Positions 1 to 8,887 are shown, numbered from the stretch's first letter. The stretch: DNA of 64,000 nucleotides from Coprococcus phoceensis (GCF_900104635.1 NZ_FNWC01000007.1:2703421-2767420), one strand, 5' to 3'. Notes: a model not told the origin generated them from the letters alone. Translations and numbers: made by a program.

Positions 1-330
1 TCTGCACCTTTGGACATCGTGTCCAGAAGTATCACTGATTATCTTTATTATCTCCATCAGCACCATAACCATTCTCAGAATTACAACCACACCGCCAATC
101 AGACCACCTACAATACAGTTCAGTGCCAGTATTCCTATACTTCCTGCAATTCCGAAATTTTTTGGTATGAGAATCATACACATTTTTCTGATCCCATAAG
201 GACAGCCGACCAGTACCCAATACAGGAAAAAATCAAATCCTTCTGCTTTTCTGCAAATCGGATAACAGGTTATCATCCAAACTGCCAGCAACGATACCGG
301 AAGCACAATTTTAACCAATATTCTTTTCAT
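1..330 (-). CDS. Small ICE membrane protein (DUF6050-like), cut by the window edge
   Basis: Reading the minus strand from an ATG at 330 gives an open frame to the window edge (about 110 residues, no stop). The start overlaps the last 20 bases of the replication initiator gene, which suggests translational coupling. The product is very hydrophobic, with an N-terminal membrane segment (VKIVLPVSLLAVWMI), a second around WVLVGCPYGI and a glycine-rich third segment (CIVGGLIGGVVVI). This resembles, from memory, the DUF6050 proteins next to rep/par genes in Lachnospiraceae ICEs. Role unknown; probably part of the conjugation or maintenance module. The gene is real by overlap and composition; the family name is less certain. 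Confidence 0.7.
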   Translation of the reverse strand, partial: MKRILVKIVLPVSLLAVWMITCYPICRKAEGFDFFLYWVLVGCPYGIRKMCMILIPKNFGIAGSIGILALNCIVGGLIGGVVVILRMVMVLMEIIKIISDTSGHDVQRCR

Positions 331-1375
331 TCCAGCCACCTCCGTACATATCATGCTGTACCTCCTGCTGATAATAATGATTCATCGTTGAGGGTGCATT
401 ATAAAGAGCTGTTACCATATATGCCTTGATATTTGCAATTTTCGTAGTTGTTTCCTGCATACATCCTATCACATATTCCAAATGGGAGCTATTCAGTTTG
501 AGGAACTTTGATTTTACAAGCTCATATGGATAATCATTTCCACCGATTTTAACAGTCTTATGCTTCACACATACAATCTCGCAGATTACCTCATACAATT
601 CCTCATACAGCCCTTTGTCCTGCCATCTGCCATATTTCATGTGATGTTCGTACTCAATATTCTCTTTGATGATTTCCATGTAAGCATTGACATCTTCCAT
701 CACATCAATCTCCCCTTCCAACTCACTGCCGGATTGATTGATAGGATTGATATAATTCCTATCAATATTACTCTGGTTAGTATGATTATAGTTAGTATAA
801 TTAGGGTCTGCTTTTTGAACTTCCGCAAGTTCAGATATTGTACTTCTTGAAGTAAAATTTTTAGACTTCTGGAAGTCTGCTTTTTGAACCTCTTGAAGTT
901 CAGTTTCTGAACTTCTGGAAGTATAACTTTTAGAACTCTTGAGGTTCAAATCCTGAACTTCTGTGGAAACATCAGCATTTGCAGGCGTTTCTTCTTCTGC
1001 TTCTCCTATTGTGGCAAAATTCTTTACATAAATAATATCCGGTTTTCCAAGTCCCCTGCGTTTCTTTTCGATCAATCCTATCCCATTATCACTGTCCAAC
1101 TCTTTCATAATCTTAACACAGGTTGCTTTTGCACATCCCAAATCCTCCATGACATTATCAAGAGTATAAATGATATAGGCTCTGTTTTCTTCATCCAACC
1201 AGCCATTTTTCATAGACAGTGACATACGGTCAAGCATCAGACCGTACAGGAGCTTGGCATCGCTGCTAAGCCCCTTGAAACGCTCGTCTTTAATCAGCAA
1301 CCGAGGAACACGATAAAAGGAAAACTGTTCTGCTTCAATCCCATAGTAATAATCAAACTGTATCTGTTTACCCAT
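311..1375 (-). CDS. Replication initiator protein A (RepA_N family) of an ICE
   Basis: The 354-residue protein starts with a RepA_N-type winged-helix region (about residues 15-110, with YRVPRLLIKDERF and GLSSDAKLLYGLMLDR), followed by a polar linker and a C-terminal domain like that attached to ICE/plasmid RepA_N proteins (DUF6017-like). RepA_N proteins bind iterons and open the origin of low-copy plasmids and of replicating ICEs. The linker contains a 23-residue repeat (pattern TSRSxxxELxEVQKAD, seen twice) encoded by phased palindromic DNA repeats, listed separately as a candidate origin. The gene lies downstream of parA-parB in the same direction, so it is one rep/par maintenance operon. 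Confident on family, moderate on the domain boundary. Confidence 0.88.
   Translation of the reverse strand: MGKQIQFDYYYGIEAEQFSFYRVPRLLIKDERFKGLSSDAKLLYGLMLDRMSLSMKNGWLDEENRAYIIYTLDNVMEDLGCAKATCVKIMKELDSDNGIGLIEKKRRGLGKPDIIYVKNFATIGEAEEETPANADVSTEVQDLNLKSSKSYTSRSSETELQEVQKADFQKSKNFTSRSTISELAEVQKADPNYTNYNHTNQSNIDRNYINPINQSGSELEGEIDVMEDVNAYMEIIKENIEYEHHMKYGRWQDKGLYEELYEVICEIVCVKHKTVKIGGNDYPYELVKSKFLKLNSSHLEYVIGCMQETTTKIANIKAYMVTALYNAPSTMNHYYQQEVQHDMYGGGWNEKNIG
816..962. repeat. Phased palindromic iterons inside repA, candidate replication origin
   Basis: Six imperfect palindromes of the form ACTTC-NN-GAAGT/TTC are centred near 824, 847, 870, 893, 916 and 940, that is every 23 bp, with a further half-site near 956-961. 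They sit in the linker-coding part of the initiator gene. In RepA_N plasmids the origin is known to lie inside the rep gene as a central repeat cluster. The 23-bp phase (about two helical turns) and the palindromic units fit initiator binding sites. That this is the origin is inference. Confidence 0.72.
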
Positions 1376-1390
1376 TTTACCGCACCCCCT

Positions 1391-2278
1391 TTACTGTTTC
1401 TTCTGCCATTCCTCCAATAATTGCAGGATAATCCCCTCAATCTCTTCGCTGGAGTATTCCTCTGAAAAAAACTGGCTGATTTTTTCAGACTTGATTGTAA
1501 CTTTCCTCTCTTTCGGCTTTTCCTCGGTCAGTATCAGACGCACCATCGGCAGCGTCAGTTCGCCGCTTTTCCCATATTCCTTCAGCTTGGCAGACTGTAC
1601 TGTGGAAATATTTGCTCCGCTTTCCTCAAGGATTACCAGCACCCACTGTTGTGCATCTTCCGACAGAAAGGAAATGTCAACACCCTGTACCAGACCGATT
1701 TTCTTTCTGTCAACCAACTCTAGCAGCTCATCGGACAGCCTTGCAAGCCAGATATACCGTTGCACCGTCTTTCCGCTTTCTCCGGCAGCTTCTCCTACCT
1801 CGTCAAGCGTATTTCCGTTTCCTTTTCTGCCCTGATGCTTCATAGCCTCGTATTTCATGGCATAAGCTTTCGCCTTCTCACTTGGCAGAATGTCCTCACG
1901 CTGAATGTTGGAATCCACCATGATAATCGTAGCTTCATCGTCTGTATAATTGCGGACTATCACAGGCATATCCTCTTTTCCTGCCCGTTCTGAACCTCGT
2001 TTTCTGCGGTGTCCGGCTATGATTTCATAGCCACCCTCTGCCCTCGGTCTTGCAATTCCCGGTACGAGCACCCCATACTTACTGATGCTTTCCGTTGTTT
2101 CTTCCATTTTTTCATCGTCCAGTACACGGAACGGATGATTTCTAAACTCATGCAAATCCGTGAGCTTGGCTCTGATAATCTGCTCTTCGCTCCCTGTCTT
2201 TTCTTCTGCATTTCCAAATAAATCATCATAACTGCTTAATTTTACCTTTGCGGCACTTCCTGCTTTACTCATTCCCAA
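1391..2278 (-). CDS. parB: ParB/RepB/Spo0J-family partition protein
   Basis: The 295-residue protein has the ParB N-terminal nuclease-like/CTPase fold: NHPFRVLDDEKMEE near residue 47, the arginine-rich box IIAGHRRKRG near residue 90, then DILPSEKAKAYAMKYEAM typical of the helix-turn-helix that binds parS. It is expected to bind a centromere-like site on the element and work with the ParA ATPase encoded upstream. The reading frame starts 14 bases before the end of parA (overlap), so the pair is probably translationally coupled. It belongs to the ICE maintenance module and is not the chromosomal Spo0J, judging by its neighbours. Confidence 0.9.
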   Translation of the reverse strand: MGMSKAGSAAKVKLSSYDDLFGNAEEKTGSEEQIIRAKLTDLHEFRNHPFRVLDDEKMEETTESISKYGVLVPGIARPRAEGGYEIIAGHRRKRGSERAGKEDMPVIVRNYTDDEATIIMVDSNIQREDILPSEKAKAYAMKYEAMKHQGRKGNGNTLDEVGEAAGESGKTVQRYIWLARLSDELLELVDRKKIGLVQGVDISFLSEDAQQWVLVILEESGANISTVQSAKLKEYGKSGELTLPMVRLILTEEKPKERKVTIKSEKISQFFSEEYSSEEIEGIILQLLEEWQKKQ

Positions 2279-3047
2279 GCACCTCCTCCGTCAAAGACTG
2301 ATAAGCAGCGGCTACTTTGCCTTTCGGATCATGTTCGTAGATACTGACACCCTCTGCGGAAATCTCTGCCGCACGGACGGAAATGGGAATACTGTTTTCA
2401 AATATCCGCACCTTGCTACCGTAATTCTCCACCAGTAATGCAGTAATGTCCTTTGCATAATTGGTTCGAGCATCCACCATTGTCAGCAGAATCCCCTCAA
2501 TCATCAGCTTCGGGTTAATCTGTCTCCTGACCTTTCCTATGGTCTTAATAAGCTGCTGCAACCCTTTTGCCGGAAGATATGCCGCCTGCACTGGAATCAG
2601 AATACTGTCCGCACAGGCAAAAGCGTTTATAGTAATCATGCCGAGAGAGGGCATACAGTCAATCAGAATATAATCATAATTATCCTTTACCAGCTCTATG
2701 TAGGAACGCATCACAAGCTCTCTGCTCATCACATTTACAAGTGATACTTCCAGACCGGAAAGCTCAATGTTTCCCGGCATCAGGTCAATTCCCTCTTTGT
2801 GTTTCAGGATACCATAATCCGCTTCCATATCTTCATCATTGATGATATTGCCAAGTGCTGTTGCAAGTGTTTCCTCTAGCTTGTCCGGCTCTGTGAAGCC
2901 AAGACTGTCTGTCAGACTGCCCTGTGCATCGGCATCAATCAGCAGGACTTTCTTGCCCTGTTTTGCCAATCCTATGCCTAAATTACTGGTTGTGGTGGTC
3001 TTGCCCACACCACCTTTTTGGTTTGCGATTGCGATTATTTTACACAT
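2265..3047 (-). CDS. parA: ParA-family partition ATPase
   Basis: The 260-residue product shows the deviant Walker A motif KGGVGKTT at residues 11-18, LLIDADAQGSLT (A' box) near 35-46 and DYILIDCMPSLG (Walker B) near 130. This is the short, HTH-less class Ib/Soj-like ParA. It hydrolyses ATP on DNA to move ParB-bound DNA apart, stabilising the ICE when it is circular and replicating. The gene is followed by parB (14-base overlap) and then repA; upstream are two small ICE proteins. A good ribosome binding site (AAAGGAG) precedes the ATG. Confidence 0.93.
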   Translation of the reverse strand: MCKIIAIANQKGGVGKTTTTSNLGIGLAKQGKKVLLIDADAQGSLTDSLGFTEPDKLEETLATALGNIINDEDMEADYGILKHKEGIDLMPGNIELSGLEVSLVNVMSRELVMRSYIELVKDNYDYILIDCMPSLGMITINAFACADSILIPVQAAYLPAKGLQQLIKTIGKVRRQINPKLMIEGILLTMVDARTNYAKDITALLVENYGSKVRIFENSIPISVRAAEISAEGVSIYEHDPKGKVAAAYQSLTEEVLGNE

Positions 3048-3070
3048 GATAGATTCTCCTTTGTTTTCTG

Positions 3071-3247
3071 CTATTTTTCTGCTACGTTTCTTTTCTTTAC
3101 TTCTACATACGCCCTGTAAAATTTCTTCGTTCCCTTATTCGGATACATCTCGGAAAACTCCGTTACTTCCACTTTCGGATTCCTCTGCAAAATCTTTCCG
3201 AACCACTTAATATCATTCTTTGTTCCCATCAATCTGACTTTTAACAT
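3071..3247 (-). CDS. Small ICE protein (DUF3970-like, 58 residues)
   Basis: The ATG at 3247 overlaps the TAA of the preceding gene (TAATG), a coupling signal. The frame runs 58 codons to a TAG. The product is basic and polar and begins MLKVRLMGTKNDIKWFGKIL; the second half contains EFSEMYPNKGTKKFYRAY. This matches, from memory, the DUF3970 proteins carried between parA and DUF6075 genes in Firmicute ICEs. No function is known. It sits 23 bases upstream of parA, so it is part of the same transcript. Confidence 0.72.
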   Translation of the reverse strand: MLKVRLMGTKNDIKWFGKILQRNPKVEVTEFSEMYPNKGTKKFYRAYVEVKKRNVAEK

Positions 3248-3720
3248 TAGTCTGTTCCTCCCAATAAGGCATACAGCTTATGGTTGTATGTGGCATATTC
3301 CGGATACCGAATCTGAATTGCCTGCCAGAAATATGGTGCATAAGCACAGCAGAATATTTCCTCCACCGTGTACTGCCTGCACTCGTCCACCTGTTCTTCT
3401 GCATCTTCATAATCGGAAACACTTGGTGTTCCATTGCAATACAGATTGAATGCCATTCTGATCACTCTCACACTTCCACTGGTCTGCCAGCCTTCGTGTA
3501 AACACTCTGTTATTACGCATCCTGTTTTGAAATCATAAATTCTGTAAACATTTCTTCTGGTATCATCGCTGATCCCAAGACAATAGCAGAGTGCCTTGTG
3601 GTAAACATCCTGATACCGGACTTCCTTTAACTTCTCGTAGTAGAATTTCTCATGTGCATCGCTGATAAAAATAATCTTTTCTTCCTTTTTGGTTTCTGCT
3701 CCTAACGCTGTACTTGTCAT
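3247..3720 (-). CDS. ICE protein of unknown function (DUF6075-like)
   Basis: The 157-residue protein has no signal peptide or membrane segment. It contains ISDAHEKFYYEKLKEVRYQDVYHKALCYCLG-like sequence (residues about 19-50), then a region with DYEDAEEQVDECRQYTVEE. It resembles, from memory, the DUF6075 proteins found at the start of rep/par operons of Lachnospiraceae ICEs. The start follows a strong GGAGGG ribosome binding site 8 bases upstream. It is the first gene of the leftward operon 6075-3970-parA-parB-repA-6050. The function is not known. Confidence 0.75.
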   Translation of the reverse strand: MTSTALGAETKKEEKIIFISDAHEKFYYEKLKEVRYQDVYHKALCYCLGISDDTRRNVYRIYDFKTGCVITECLHEGWQTSGSVRVIRMAFNLYCNGTPSVSDYEDAEEQVDECRQYTVEEIFCCAYAPYFWQAIQIRYPEYATYNHKLYALLGGTD

Positions 3721-3770
3721 AATAGAACCCTCCTTGTGTTATTTTGATTTTGTTTTGACCATAACAACAG

Positions 3771-3809
3771 AAAAAGGACACTCTCCGTTTTATTGGAAAA
3801 TGTCCTTTT
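3771..3809. terminator. Hairpin upstream of the ICE rep/par operon
   Basis: An inverted repeat AAAAAGGACA ... TGTCCTTTT with a 19-base centre, flanked by A and T runs on the two sides, could terminate transcription in both directions. It lies 50 bases upstream of the first ICE gene. It may insulate the ICE from host transcription or act as a leader hairpin. Confidence 0.55.
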
Positions 3810-3865
3810 AATAGCATTCAACTATTAAGTTTTGAAAGGTTCTGATTTCTAAAACATCCCTTTTC

Positions 3866-3958
3866 AGTCCATATTAGTCCACCGAATGACACAAATTTGA
3901 TGTCAATTTGATGTCAAACACTCGATAAACTCATAAAAGTCTATGGATTTTCTGATTC
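3866..3958. other. Putative ICE end: att/integrase-arm repeat region abutting lysS
   Basis: Two overlapping copies of AATTTGATGTCAA occupy 3894-3906 and 3905-3917 (11-bp period). Two copies of AGTCCA lie at 3866 and 3876 (10-bp period). Short direct repeats with one-helical-turn spacing near an element end are typical arm-type sites of tyrosine integrases. The stretch lies between the last ICE gene and the stop of lysS, and no lysS terminator is seen here. The exact att core cannot be set without the other end of the element. Confidence 0.5.
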
Positions 3959-5896
3959 TTAGTACAACTTCGCACCTGCCGGAATCCAGTCATTCACCAT
4001 GAGAAGATTTAATCCCTCATGTCCATCTTCCTCGTGTACTGCTGAAATCAGCATACCCTCGGAATCAATGCCCATCATCTTTCTCGGAGGCAAATTTACG
4101 ATTGCAATCGCTGTCTTGCCAATCAGATCTTCTGGCTCGTAATACTCGTGAATACCGCTTAAAATCGTGCGTTTCCGGTCTGTTCCGTCATCCAGAGTGA
4201 ACTTTAAAAGCTTCTTTGACTTCGGTACTGCTTCACATTCCAGAATCTTTACTGCACGGAAATCAGCCTTTGCAAAGGTATCGAAATCAATCATTTCTTC
4301 AAACAATGGTTCGATTTTTACGTTGGAGAAATCAATCTTTTCTGCAACCTTTTCCTCTGCCACAGCAGCATTTTCTACTGCCTTTTCAGCCTTCCCTTCG
4401 CCCTTCTTAGCGTCCAGGGACTTCATTGTCGGGAACAGTAACACATCTCTGATTGCTGCGCTGTCTGTCAACAACATACACATTCTGTCGATTCCGAATC
4501 CGATACCTCCTGTTGGCGGCATACCGATTTCAAGTGCGTTCAAGAAATCTTCGTCTGTTGTGTTCGCTTCTTCATCACCTTGTGCAAGCAATTCTTCCTG
4601 TGCTTTGAAACGTTCTCTCTGGTCGATTGGGTCATTCAGCTCTGAGTACGCATTTGCCATTTCCCATCCATTCATAAAGAACTCGAAACGTTCTGTGTAT
4701 TCTGGATTCTCTGGTTTTTTCTTTGTAAGTGGAGAAATCTCGATTGGATGATCCATTACAAATGTTGGCTGAATCAAGTGCTCCTCTGCAAATTCTTCGA
4801 AGAATAACGCAAGAATATCACCTTTTTTGTGACGTTCTTCAAATTCTACGTGGTGTTCTTTTGCAGCTGCTCTTGCTTCTTCCAGTGTGTGAATCTCATC
4901 AAAATCAACACCTGCATATTTCTTTACAGCGTCTACCATTGTGATTCTCTCAAATGGTTTTCCAAGATCCATCTCTACCCCATTGTAAGTGATTGTTGTT
5001 GTTCCAAGCACTTCCTGTGCCACATAACGGTACAAGTTCTCTGTCAGATCCATCATTCCGTTGTAATCTGTATATGCCTGATATAATTCCATCAATGTAA
5101 ATTCCGGATTATGTCTTGTATCCAAACCTTCGTTACGGAATACTCGTCCAATTTCATAAACGCGTTCCAATCCGCCGACAATCAATCTCTTCAAATACAA
5201 TTCCAAAGAAATACGAAGTTTGAGATCTTCATTTAAAGCATTGAAATGTGTCTCAAACGGTCTTGCTGCTGCACCACCAGCATTTGCTACCAGCATCGGT
5301 GTCTCAACTTCCATAAATCCCTGTCCGTCTAAATATCTTCTGATAGAAGCCAAAATTTTAGAACGTTTAACAAATGTATCTTTTACATCCGGATTCATGA
5401 TCAAATCCACATATCTCTGACGGTAACGTAAATCCGTGTTTGTCAATCCGTGGAATTTCTCCGGAAGAATCTGCAAGCTCTTTGCAAGCAATGTTACTTC
5501 CTCTGCATGGATCGAAATCTCACCCATTTTTGTGCGGAATACCTCACCTTTGATTCCCACGATATCACCGATATCCATCTTCTTAAAGTCTTTATAAGCT
5601 TCCTCACCTACACAGTCTCTTGCAACATAAGACTGAATATTTCCCTGTAAATCCTGCACATTACAGAATGAAGCTTTTCCCATCACACGCTTAGACATAA
5701 TACGTCCTGCGATAGACACTTTCTTTCCTTCCATTGTCTCAAAGTTATCTTTGATCTCCTGGCTGTGCGCATCTGCATCATATTTTGTAATCTGGAATGG
5801 ATCTTTTCCATTTGTCTGCAAATCTGCAAATTTCTCACGGCGCACTTTTCTCAATTGATTAATATCTTGTTCTTGTACATTCTTTTGTTCAGCCAT
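3959..5896 (-). CDS. lysS: Lysyl-tRNA synthetase with C-terminal tRNA-binding domain
   Basis: The 645-residue class II synthetase charges tRNA-Lys. Visible are an N-terminal OB-fold anticodon domain (about residues 55-150), motif 2 ([15 protein letters not shown]), and motif 3 ([12 protein letters not shown], near residue 485). After a charged linker rich in K/E/A, about 110 extra residues form an EMAP-II/Trbp111-like tRNA-binding OB fold ([20 protein letters not shown] to the C terminus), the domain usually found at the end of MetRS. Bacterial LysS is usually close to 500 residues, so the tail is an addition. It follows greA by 18 bases (operon), and its 3' end abuts the ICE. Confidence 0.95.
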   Translation of the reverse strand: MAEQKNVQEQDINQLRKVRREKFADLQTNGKDPFQITKYDADAHSQEIKDNFETMEGKKVSIAGRIMSKRVMGKASFCNVQDLQGNIQSYVARDCVGEEAYKDFKKMDIGDIVGIKGEVFRTKMGEISIHAEEVTLLAKSLQILPEKFHGLTNTDLRYRQRYVDLIMNPDVKDTFVKRSKILASIRRYLDGQGFMEVETPMLVANAGGAAARPFETHFNALNEDLKLRISLELYLKRLIVGGLERVYEIGRVFRNEGLDTRHNPEFTLMELYQAYTDYNGMMDLTENLYRYVAQEVLGTTTITYNGVEMDLGKPFERITMVDAVKKYAGVDFDEIHTLEEARAAAKEHHVEFEERHKKGDILALFFEEFAEEHLIQPTFVMDHPIEISPLTKKKPENPEYTERFEFFMNGWEMANAYSELNDPIDQRERFKAQEELLAQGDEEANTTDEDFLNALEIGMPPTGGIGFGIDRMCMLLTDSAAIRDVLLFPTMKSLDAKKGEGKAEKAVENAAVAEEKVAEKIDFSNVKIEPLFEEMIDFDTFAKADFRAVKILECEAVPKSKKLLKFTLDDGTDRKRTILSGIHEYYEPEDLIGKTAIAIVNLPPRKMMGIDSEGMLISAVHEEDGHEGLNLLMVNDWIPAGAKLY

Positions 5897-5914
5897 GTCT
5901 CTTCTCTCCTATTC

Positions 5915-6397
5915 TTATACGCTTCTGTCGATTTTCAGCACTTCGTACTCGATGATACCAGCCTGAGCTTCTACCTCTACTTTATCTCCCACTTTTTTTC
6001 CAATCAGTGCTTTTCCAAGCGGAGACTCATTCGAAATCTTACCTGCAAGGCTGTTTGCCTCCGTAGAACCTACGATTTTGTATTCTACTTCTTCTTCAAA
6101 TTCTACGTCATATAATGAAACAGTGCAGCCTACGTTGATTTTGTCAAAGTCTACTTCATCTTCTACAACAACCTCTGCATTTTTCAAGATTTTCTCAATC
6201 TCTTCAATACGTGCTTCAATATCACGCTGTTCATCTTTTGCTGCATCGTATTCTGCGTTTTCTGATAAGTCGCCCTGCTCTCTTGCTTCTTTGATCTTTA
6301 CAGCAACTTCTTTACGTCTTACCACCTTTAAATTCTCCAACTCTTCTTCCAGCGCTTTTAATCCTGCATAAGTGAGTAATGTTTTCTTTTCTGCCAT
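5915..6397 (-). CDS. greA: Transcription elongation factor GreA
   Basis: The 160-residue protein has the GreA coiled-coil N-terminal domain ([32 protein letters not shown] with the acidic tip D-E residues) and the C-terminal FKBP-like domain ([18 protein letters not shown]). GreA stimulates cleavage of backtracked RNA by RNA polymerase. It is the first gene of a greA-lysS pair. A consensus promoter lies 110-130 bases upstream and a ribosome binding site (GGAAG) precedes the ATG. Confidence 0.96.
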   Translation of the reverse strand: MAEKKTLLTYAGLKALEEELENLKVVRRKEVAVKIKEAREQGDLSENAEYDAAKDEQRDIEARIEEIEKILKNAEVVVEDEVDFDKINVGCTVSLYDVEFEEEVEYKIVGSTEANSLAGKISNESPLGKALIGKKVGDKVEVEAQAGIIEYEVLKIDRSV

Positions 6398-6504
6398 TTT
6401 TATACTTCCTTTCTTACCCCTTTACGCCCCTTTTCGGAGCATATCTATTTTGAAAATTCTGCCTTAAAAATTCTGATAAATAATTTTATTTTCACAATTT
6501 CAAT

Positions 6505-6533
6505 ATTATACATGATACGTCCTCTAATGTCAA
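6505..6533 (-). promoter_or_regulatory. Promoter of greA-lysS
   Basis: On the minus strand TTGACA (6533-6528) and TATAAT (6510-6505) are separated by exactly 17 bp, with a TG just before the -10 (extended -10). It lies about 110 bases upstream of greA. A perfect sigma-A consensus. Confidence 0.85.
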
Positions 6534-6624
6534 GAATTCCGCTGGTTTTCCACTCGTTTTCATACATGCGACATGGTTACTGTTCACTCTTTATCGCCGC
6601 CCACATGGCTGAACTTATACCTTT

Positions 6625-7314
6625 CTAATCCCCTACTCCAAAATCGGTATTCTCATAGAGCACTTCTACTGTCGGATCTTCTTCCAAATACGCATATTTT
6701 TCCAAAAACCAGCGCACCAGTTCTTCATCCCGAACGACATCCGTCGTATTGTTTGTAAACACATTGACCGTCCCCAGTCTAAAATGCTCTTTCAGCATCC
6801 GAATGTCATAATCGATCATTTCCTTTGTTTGTCCTTTGATTCCGACCATCAGACACGGCGAATCGAACAGTTCCGCCACCTCCTCCGGTGTTGTAAATCC
6901 TGCGTTTTTATTCAAATACTGCTGGCGAAATTCATTGTCAAACGTTTCCACCCCTATTTTGAACACAATAGGAATCCCCATATAATCTCGCATTTCCTGC
7001 AATTTTTTACGATACATCCAGTGGCTTTCAAAAAATAGTTTCTTAATCTTTTTTGTTTGTATTAAGATTCGGATTTCCTCCAATGTCTCTTTTGGCAGTT
7101 CAAAGCAGCTCCCCGAATTGATGACTTCCAAGACACCGAATTCTCCTGTTACCTGCGACAAAATCTCGTGGTTTAACCGAATCATCTCATCTTTTTGATT
7201 TGAATTATCCTCTATATAATCGCAAAATCTGCATTTCCCCCATATACATGGAAATGCCTTTAAAAGCACGATCTCCCTCTGATTTTTATTTGTAATTTTG
7301 CTATACCTGTCCAT
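6625..7314 (-). CDS. queL: Radical SAM enzyme, probable queuine lyase QueL
   Basis: The 229-residue protein has a cysteine cluster C23-X4-C28-X2-C31 (CIWGKCRFC) near the N terminus, followed by a TIM-barrel-like radical SAM region (GSCFELP, FKIGVETFDNEFRQ). The first gap is one residue longer than the canonical CX3CX2C. Published work on Clostridioides difficile describes queuine salvage by a nucleoside hydrolase (QueK), a radical SAM queuine lyase (QueL, giving preQ1) and an ECF S-component. The same three types of gene occur here, tightly coupled, behind a preQ1 riboswitch. The start overlaps the transporter stop by 14 bases. Assignment by context is strong; the lyase reaction is inferred. 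Confidence 0.78.
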   Translation of the reverse strand: MDRYSKITNKNQREIVLLKAFPCIWGKCRFCDYIEDNSNQKDEMIRLNHEILSQVTGEFGVLEVINSGSCFELPKETLEEIRILIQTKKIKKLFFESHWMYRKKLQEMRDYMGIPIVFKIGVETFDNEFRQQYLNKNAGFTTPEEVAELFDSPCLMVGIKGQTKEMIDYDIRMLKEHFRLGTVNVFTNNTTDVVRDEELVRWFLEKYAYLEEDPTVEVLYENTDFGVGD

Positions 7315-7876
7315 TCGTTTTTCCCTCTCGAATCTGCTGTTTCATCGAATTTGACAGTACTGCAAGAACCGCCACAACAATTGCAATTGAGATCAAGCGG
7401 TCTGCATAGTCTGTCACAATCTGTACGACAAACGCACTCGCAACCATATTCAATCCCAGTTTATGCAAAAGTGTCACAAGAATCGATGAACCGGAAGATG
7501 TCACTCCGCCAAACACATACGCTGTGATGCACGCACTGATAATTGTTCCCGCAATTGACACACAAAATGCCCCAAGAAAAATATTCCATTTTTTTAACAA
7601 CGTTGTCCGAAAAAGAATTCCAGCTGCCACTCCGGTCACTATCTGCACCGGGATAAAATAGAGCGAATAAATATCTGTCGTGATGCCAGAAATCACACCG
7701 CTGACCACCCCGGCAAGAACTCCTCCAACTGGACCAAGCAACGCCGATGCCAGAAATGTCCCGATACTGTCCAAATAAATCGGAAGCCGCAGAACAAGCG
7801 CAAGATTTCCTCCAATAATATTAATCACCGCACTCAATGCAATAAAACAAACCTGTACCACTGTCAATTTTTTCAT
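7301..7876 (-). CDS. ECF transporter S-component, probable queuosine/queuine uptake
   Basis: The 191-residue integral membrane protein has about six hydrophobic segments and begins MKKLTVVQVCFIALSAVINI. It contains the ECF S-component pattern of small, glycine-rich helices (LLGPVGGVLAGVVSGVISG). I place the start at 7876, preceded by GGAGGAGAAGG; the longer open frame reaches into the previous gene. S-components bind the substrate and dock on a shared EcfT-EcfA energy module, which is not in this window. The gene lies between queK and queL and under a preQ1 riboswitch, so the substrate is probably queuosine or queuine (QueT/QrtT type). An experiment would be needed to tell which. Confidence 0.78.
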   Translation of the reverse strand: MKKLTVVQVCFIALSAVINIIGGNLALVLRLPIYLDSIGTFLASALLGPVGGVLAGVVSGVISGITTDIYSLYFIPVQIVTGVAAGILFRTTLLKKWNIFLGAFCVSIAGTIISACITAYVFGGVTSSGSSILVTLLHKLGLNMVASAFVVQIVTDYADRLISIAIVVAVLAVLSNSMKQQIREGKTNGQV

Positions 7877-7889
7877 TTTCCTTCTCCTC

Positions 7890-8867
7890 CTAAGCCATAA
7901 TCTGTCGCAGGATTGTTCTGATCTCCTGCTCTGATTTCCCAAAAACTCTATGTAAAAACATTACCATAAATTCCTTCTCATCCACCTCGGTGAGCACAAT
8001 GCTGTTTTCCTCTTTCTTCCAGAAATTCATTGCATCCACCACAGATTGCCCGATACTGATTCCCTCTGTCTCCACAGTTGTATAGGCTTCAAAGCCACTG
8101 CACAATTCCCGATTAAGAAAATATGCAACCGCAAGCGGATCGTTGATAACACAGCCGATCACCCGCTCATATTCCCAGTGAAAATCATAATAAAACCGAG
8201 TAATATTTTTGACAAATTCACCTTTCTCTGTATCCAGAATTTGCATGTATTCCAAAATATTCGGTGTCAATACGATTTTTCTTGTCACATCTAATCCAAC
8301 CATATGAATCTTCGTTCTCAGATTTTCATACACATATTTTGCAGCGTCCGGATCACACCAGTAATTGTACTCTGCCACCGGCGAACAATTTCCGTGACTT
8401 TTATAAGAGCCTCCCATCGAGACAAATTCGTCCAGTTGTTCAAATGCCTCCAGATCTTTCTGCAGTGCTTTCGCAATATTTGTCAGGGGACCAATGGCGA
8501 TAATTGAAACACCTTGTTTCTCTCTTAAAGTGTCTGTAATGTAACTCACTGCATCTTTTTCTTGCGCGCTCCCCGGCACATTCTCGTATCCACTTTCCCC
8601 AAGACCATCCATTCCATGTGTATCCTGAGCGCTGATATATTCCCGCCTTAACGGTTTTTCCTCCCCTCGGTATACCGGGATGTCAAGTCGATTCATGACA
8701 TTTAATACCTTTCGGATATTTTCCACACCGATATCCACCGGCACATTTCCACAGACTGCTGTGATTCCGATAACTTCCAACTCCGGTGATGCAAGTGCCA
8801 GCATCAGTGCCAAGGCATCATCAATGCCCGTGTCACAATCAATGATAATTTTTCTTTTTGCATTCAT
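7890..8867 (-). CDS. queK: Nucleoside hydrolase, probable queuosine hydrolase QueK
   Basis: The 325-residue protein has the inosine-uridine nucleoside hydrolase signature DCDTGIDDALALMLAL near residues 9-24, whose aspartates bind the catalytic calcium, plus IIAIGPLTNIAKAL and FVSMGGSYKSHGN typical of the fold. The start at ATG 8867 follows GGAGATTGGAG; an upstream in-frame ATG would lie inside the riboswitch terminator. First gene of the three-gene operon. In queuine salvage QueK cleaves queuosine to queuine and ribose. An ordinary nucleoside hydrolase role is the alternative, but the riboswitch and the radical SAM neighbour favour QueK. Confidence 0.78.
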   Translation of the reverse strand: MNAKRKIIIDCDTGIDDALALMLALASPELEVIGITAVCGNVPVDIGVENIRKVLNVMNRLDIPVYRGEEKPLRREYISAQDTHGMDGLGESGYENVPGSAQEKDAVSYITDTLREKQGVSIIAIGPLTNIAKALQKDLEAFEQLDEFVSMGGSYKSHGNCSPVAEYNYWCDPDAAKYVYENLRTKIHMVGLDVTRKIVLTPNILEYMQILDTEKGEFVKNITRFYYDFHWEYERVIGCVINDPLAVAYFLNRELCSGFEAYTTVETEGISIGQSVVDAMNFWKKEENSIVLTEVDEKEFMVMFLHRVFGKSEQEIRTILRQIMA

Positions 8868-8887
8868 TCTCCAATCTCCTTTCGCGT

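Noticed and set aside
10..429. Plus-strand 139-residue frame at the left edge
   Set aside because: Histidine- and asparagine-rich low-complexity product antisense to the repA and DUF6050-like genes, no ribosome binding site.
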